In this document: one piece after another, positions 6,329 through 6,864 of the stretch | Layout of the letters: each line of letters begins with the position of its first letter | Numbering within the stretch: the stretch's first letter is position 1 | NCBI GenBank assembly: GCA_013138705.1 | Contig: WTCF01000181.1 | Coordinates: 1-6,864 of the forward strand | Direction: 5' to 3' | DNA from: Deltaproteobacteria bacterium | GTDB taxonomy: Bacteria > Desulfobacterota > Dissulfuribacteria > Dissulfuribacterales > UBA3076 | Length of the DNA stretch: 6,864 nucleotides | Notes under the pieces: model-generated | Databases searched by the model: none | Told to the model about the DNA's origin: nothing | What the model saw: only the letters and a program-made list of their open reading frames with translations | Position numbers and translations under genes: made by a program

Positions 6329-6555
6329 TTTGTCTTATACCATTATATGTGTTCTGGTTAATGCCGAATGGATTGCCGGTAGTGGCCTGTAATTAAGGAA
6401 TATCGCCTTATTTTAAGGCCTGATCAAGCCACAATATCGAACTATAACACAAATTGTTTGTAGCGAACATACTGTTTGCTTATTCGTGATAGTACAAATC
6501 AACCCCGGAGAGCAAGTCGCAGACAGGGTTATTGAAATTTTCTCAAAATTTTTTC
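6329..6555. other. Non-coding intergenic stretch between divergent ykgJ-like and BrxA-like genes
   Basis: No supportable gene lies in these 227 bases. On the minus strand a perfect TATAAT (6347-6342) lies 13 bp ahead of the ykgJ-like ATG, too close for a normal leader unless the leader is very short, and I find no good -35 at 16-18 bp. Several short dyads are present: TAAGG..CCTTA around 6393-6409, ACAAA-TTG-TTTGT near 6450-6462, and AAATTTT-CTC-AAAATTT at 6535-6551 just ahead of the plus-strand promoter. Composition becomes visibly AT-rich toward the right. No tRNA, insertion-sequence end or attachment-site duplication was recognised. Confidence 0.5.
6535..6551 (+). repeat. Perfect AT-rich inverted repeat upstream of the -35 box
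   Basis: AAATTTT (6535-6541) and AAAATTT (6545-6551) are perfect inverted copies around a CTC centre and end 4 bp before the TTGACA of the plus-strand promoter. The position fits an UP element or a regulator site; a plain AT-rich tract is the null explanation. Confidence 0.5.
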
Positions 6556-6585
6556 TTGACATTTGGATTTAAACTAAAGTATATT
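6556..6585 (+). promoter_or_regulatory. Sigma70-type promoter of the BrxA-like gene
   Basis: A perfect -35 hexamer TTGACA (6556-6561) is followed after 18 bp by TATATT (6580-6585), an acceptable -10. Transcription would start about 6591-6593, inside the inverted repeat that follows, leaving a leader of about 32 bases before the ATG at 6624. It is the best promoter in the window, and its isolation suggests that the gene to the right opens its own operon. Confidence 0.75.
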
Positions 6586-6611
6586 TTAGCCTGCAAACTT
6601 GCAGGCTAAAA
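6584..6611 (+). promoter_or_regulatory. Perfect 13-bp inverted repeat (operator candidate) overlapping -10 and start site
   Basis: TTTTAGCCTGCAA (6584-6596) and its exact reverse complement TTGCAGGCTAAAA (6599-6611) are separated by AC. The dyad overlaps the last bases of the -10 and covers the expected transcription start, the classic place for a repressor operator. The transcript would contain only part of the left arm, so a full terminator-like hairpin in the mRNA is less likely than a DNA-level site. The absence of an upstream plus-strand gene also argues against a terminator. The cognate regulator is not in the window. Confidence 0.7.
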
Positions 6612-6618
6612 AGAAAGG
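6611..6618 (+). promoter_or_regulatory. Ribosome binding site of the BrxA-like gene
   Basis: AAGAAAGG lies 5 bases (TTAAT) before the ATG at 6624. It fixes the start codon of this partial gene and begins at the last base of the inverted repeat, so occupancy or folding there could affect translation. Confidence 0.65.
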
Positions 6619-6623
6619 TTAAT

Positions 6624-6864
6624 ATGAAACACGATCCAATACTCAAAGAAAATGCTCTATTGCAGAATTCAGAAGTTTCTCAGCCTTGGATTAAGGCGGG
6701 GCTTCGATTTGGGGACAAAGGTACACACACCAGCAGAACCATAATGTTCAAAGAACTGGCGTCATTGCTTGAAGACCAGGAGCCGAATGCGCCTCGCGAT
6801 GCCTATGTTTCAGCCATTATTGACCAAAATTGTCTTGGTAAGCGGACCGTTTCAACACGCAAAC
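6624..6864 (+). CDS. N-terminal part of a possible BrxA-like (DUF1819-type) BREX defence protein, truncated by window end
   Basis: The frame is open from ATG 6624 to the last base (80 codons plus one base). The start is supported by a ribosome binding site and a strong promoter. The fragment has no signal peptide or membrane segment. It reads W-I-K-A-G-L-R-F-G (22-30), K-G-T-H-T-S-R-T-I-M (32-41) leading into a helix KELASLLE, then AYVSAIIDQNCLGKRTVSTRK (60-80) as a second helical block. BrxA proteins of BREX loci share a pattern of 'I..+N.L.K.s..T.+' after a short TSR/AG..L element, and brxA is normally the first gene of the operon, which fits the promoter here. I recognise this by eye only; the fragment is too short to be sure, and another winged-helix or DUF family is possible. 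No BREX partner (brxB, brxC, pglX, pglZ) is in the window. Confidence 0.5.
   Translation, partial: MKHDPILKENALLQNSEVSQPWIKAGLRFGDKGTHTSRTIMFKELASLLEDQEPNAPRDAYVSAIIDQNCLGKRTVSTRK

Noticed and set aside
5867..6361. 164-codon open frame on the plus strand
   Set aside because: It is the antisense of the YkgJ-family Cys cluster gene, whose motif is unmistakable.
6385..6420. Short dyads TAAGG/CCTTA and AGGCC/GGCCT as a structured RNA
   Set aside because: Stems are only about 5 bp, compete with each other and lack a recognisable riboswitch core.
6463..6490. TGTTTG direct repeat 18 bp apart as a regulator site
   Set aside because: Only six matching bases; chance occurrence in AT-rich DNA is likely.
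6584..6611. Intrinsic terminator
   Set aside because: No plus-strand gene precedes it and it overlaps the -10 of a good promoter; on the minus strand it lies upstream of the ykgJ-like operon, not behind a gene known from this window.

Overview
The window looks like ordinary bacterial chromosome from a Gram-negative anaerobe. The abundance of Fe-S/Cys-cluster proteins (a radical SAM enzyme and two YkgJ-type proteins), a lipoprotein-type ABC binding protein, purM and mid-range GC make a Desulfobacterota-like (deltaproteobacterial) source my best guess. This is an inference from gene style only; no rRNA or tRNA is present to confirm it.

Layout from left to right. (1) The 5' two thirds of purM (purine biosynthesis) lies on the minus strand and leaves the window at base 1. 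(2) A 113-bp divergent spacer separates it from a tightly packed plus-strand operon of three overlapping genes (about 812-2966): a divergent YkgJ-like cysteine-cluster protein, a zinc-dependent nucleoside/cytidine-deaminase-fold protein, and a radical SAM enzyme with a Cys-rich C-terminal domain. The radical SAM gene carries an in-frame 8-bp tandem repeat, which is the oddest sequence feature in the coding part of the window. (3) That operon collides tail-to-tail (32-bp overlap, no terminator visible) with a four-gene minus-strand operon (6328 down to 2935). In order of transcription it holds a canonical YkgJ/FliB-like CxxxCC protein with a polylysine tail, an ABC ATPase, an SsuC/TauC/ThiX-type permease, and an NMT1/SsuA/ThiY-type lipoprotein substrate-binding protein. 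Together the last three form a complete importer for a small organic solute. (4) A roughly 300-bp, partly AT-rich non-coding stretch follows. It ends in a clear sigma70-type promoter, a perfect 13-bp inverted repeat and a ribosome binding site. (5) A plus-strand gene then runs off the right end. Its first 80 residues resemble, by eye, the BrxA (DUF1819-like) proteins that open BREX phage-defence operons.

Working model. The plus-strand trio and the minus-strand importer operon may cooperate in uptake and radical-SAM/deaminase processing of a heterocyclic or sulfur/nitrogen compound; this is inference from neighbourhood only. The right edge may be the first gene of a defence island under its own dyad-controlled promoter, but everything needed to confirm that lies outside the window.
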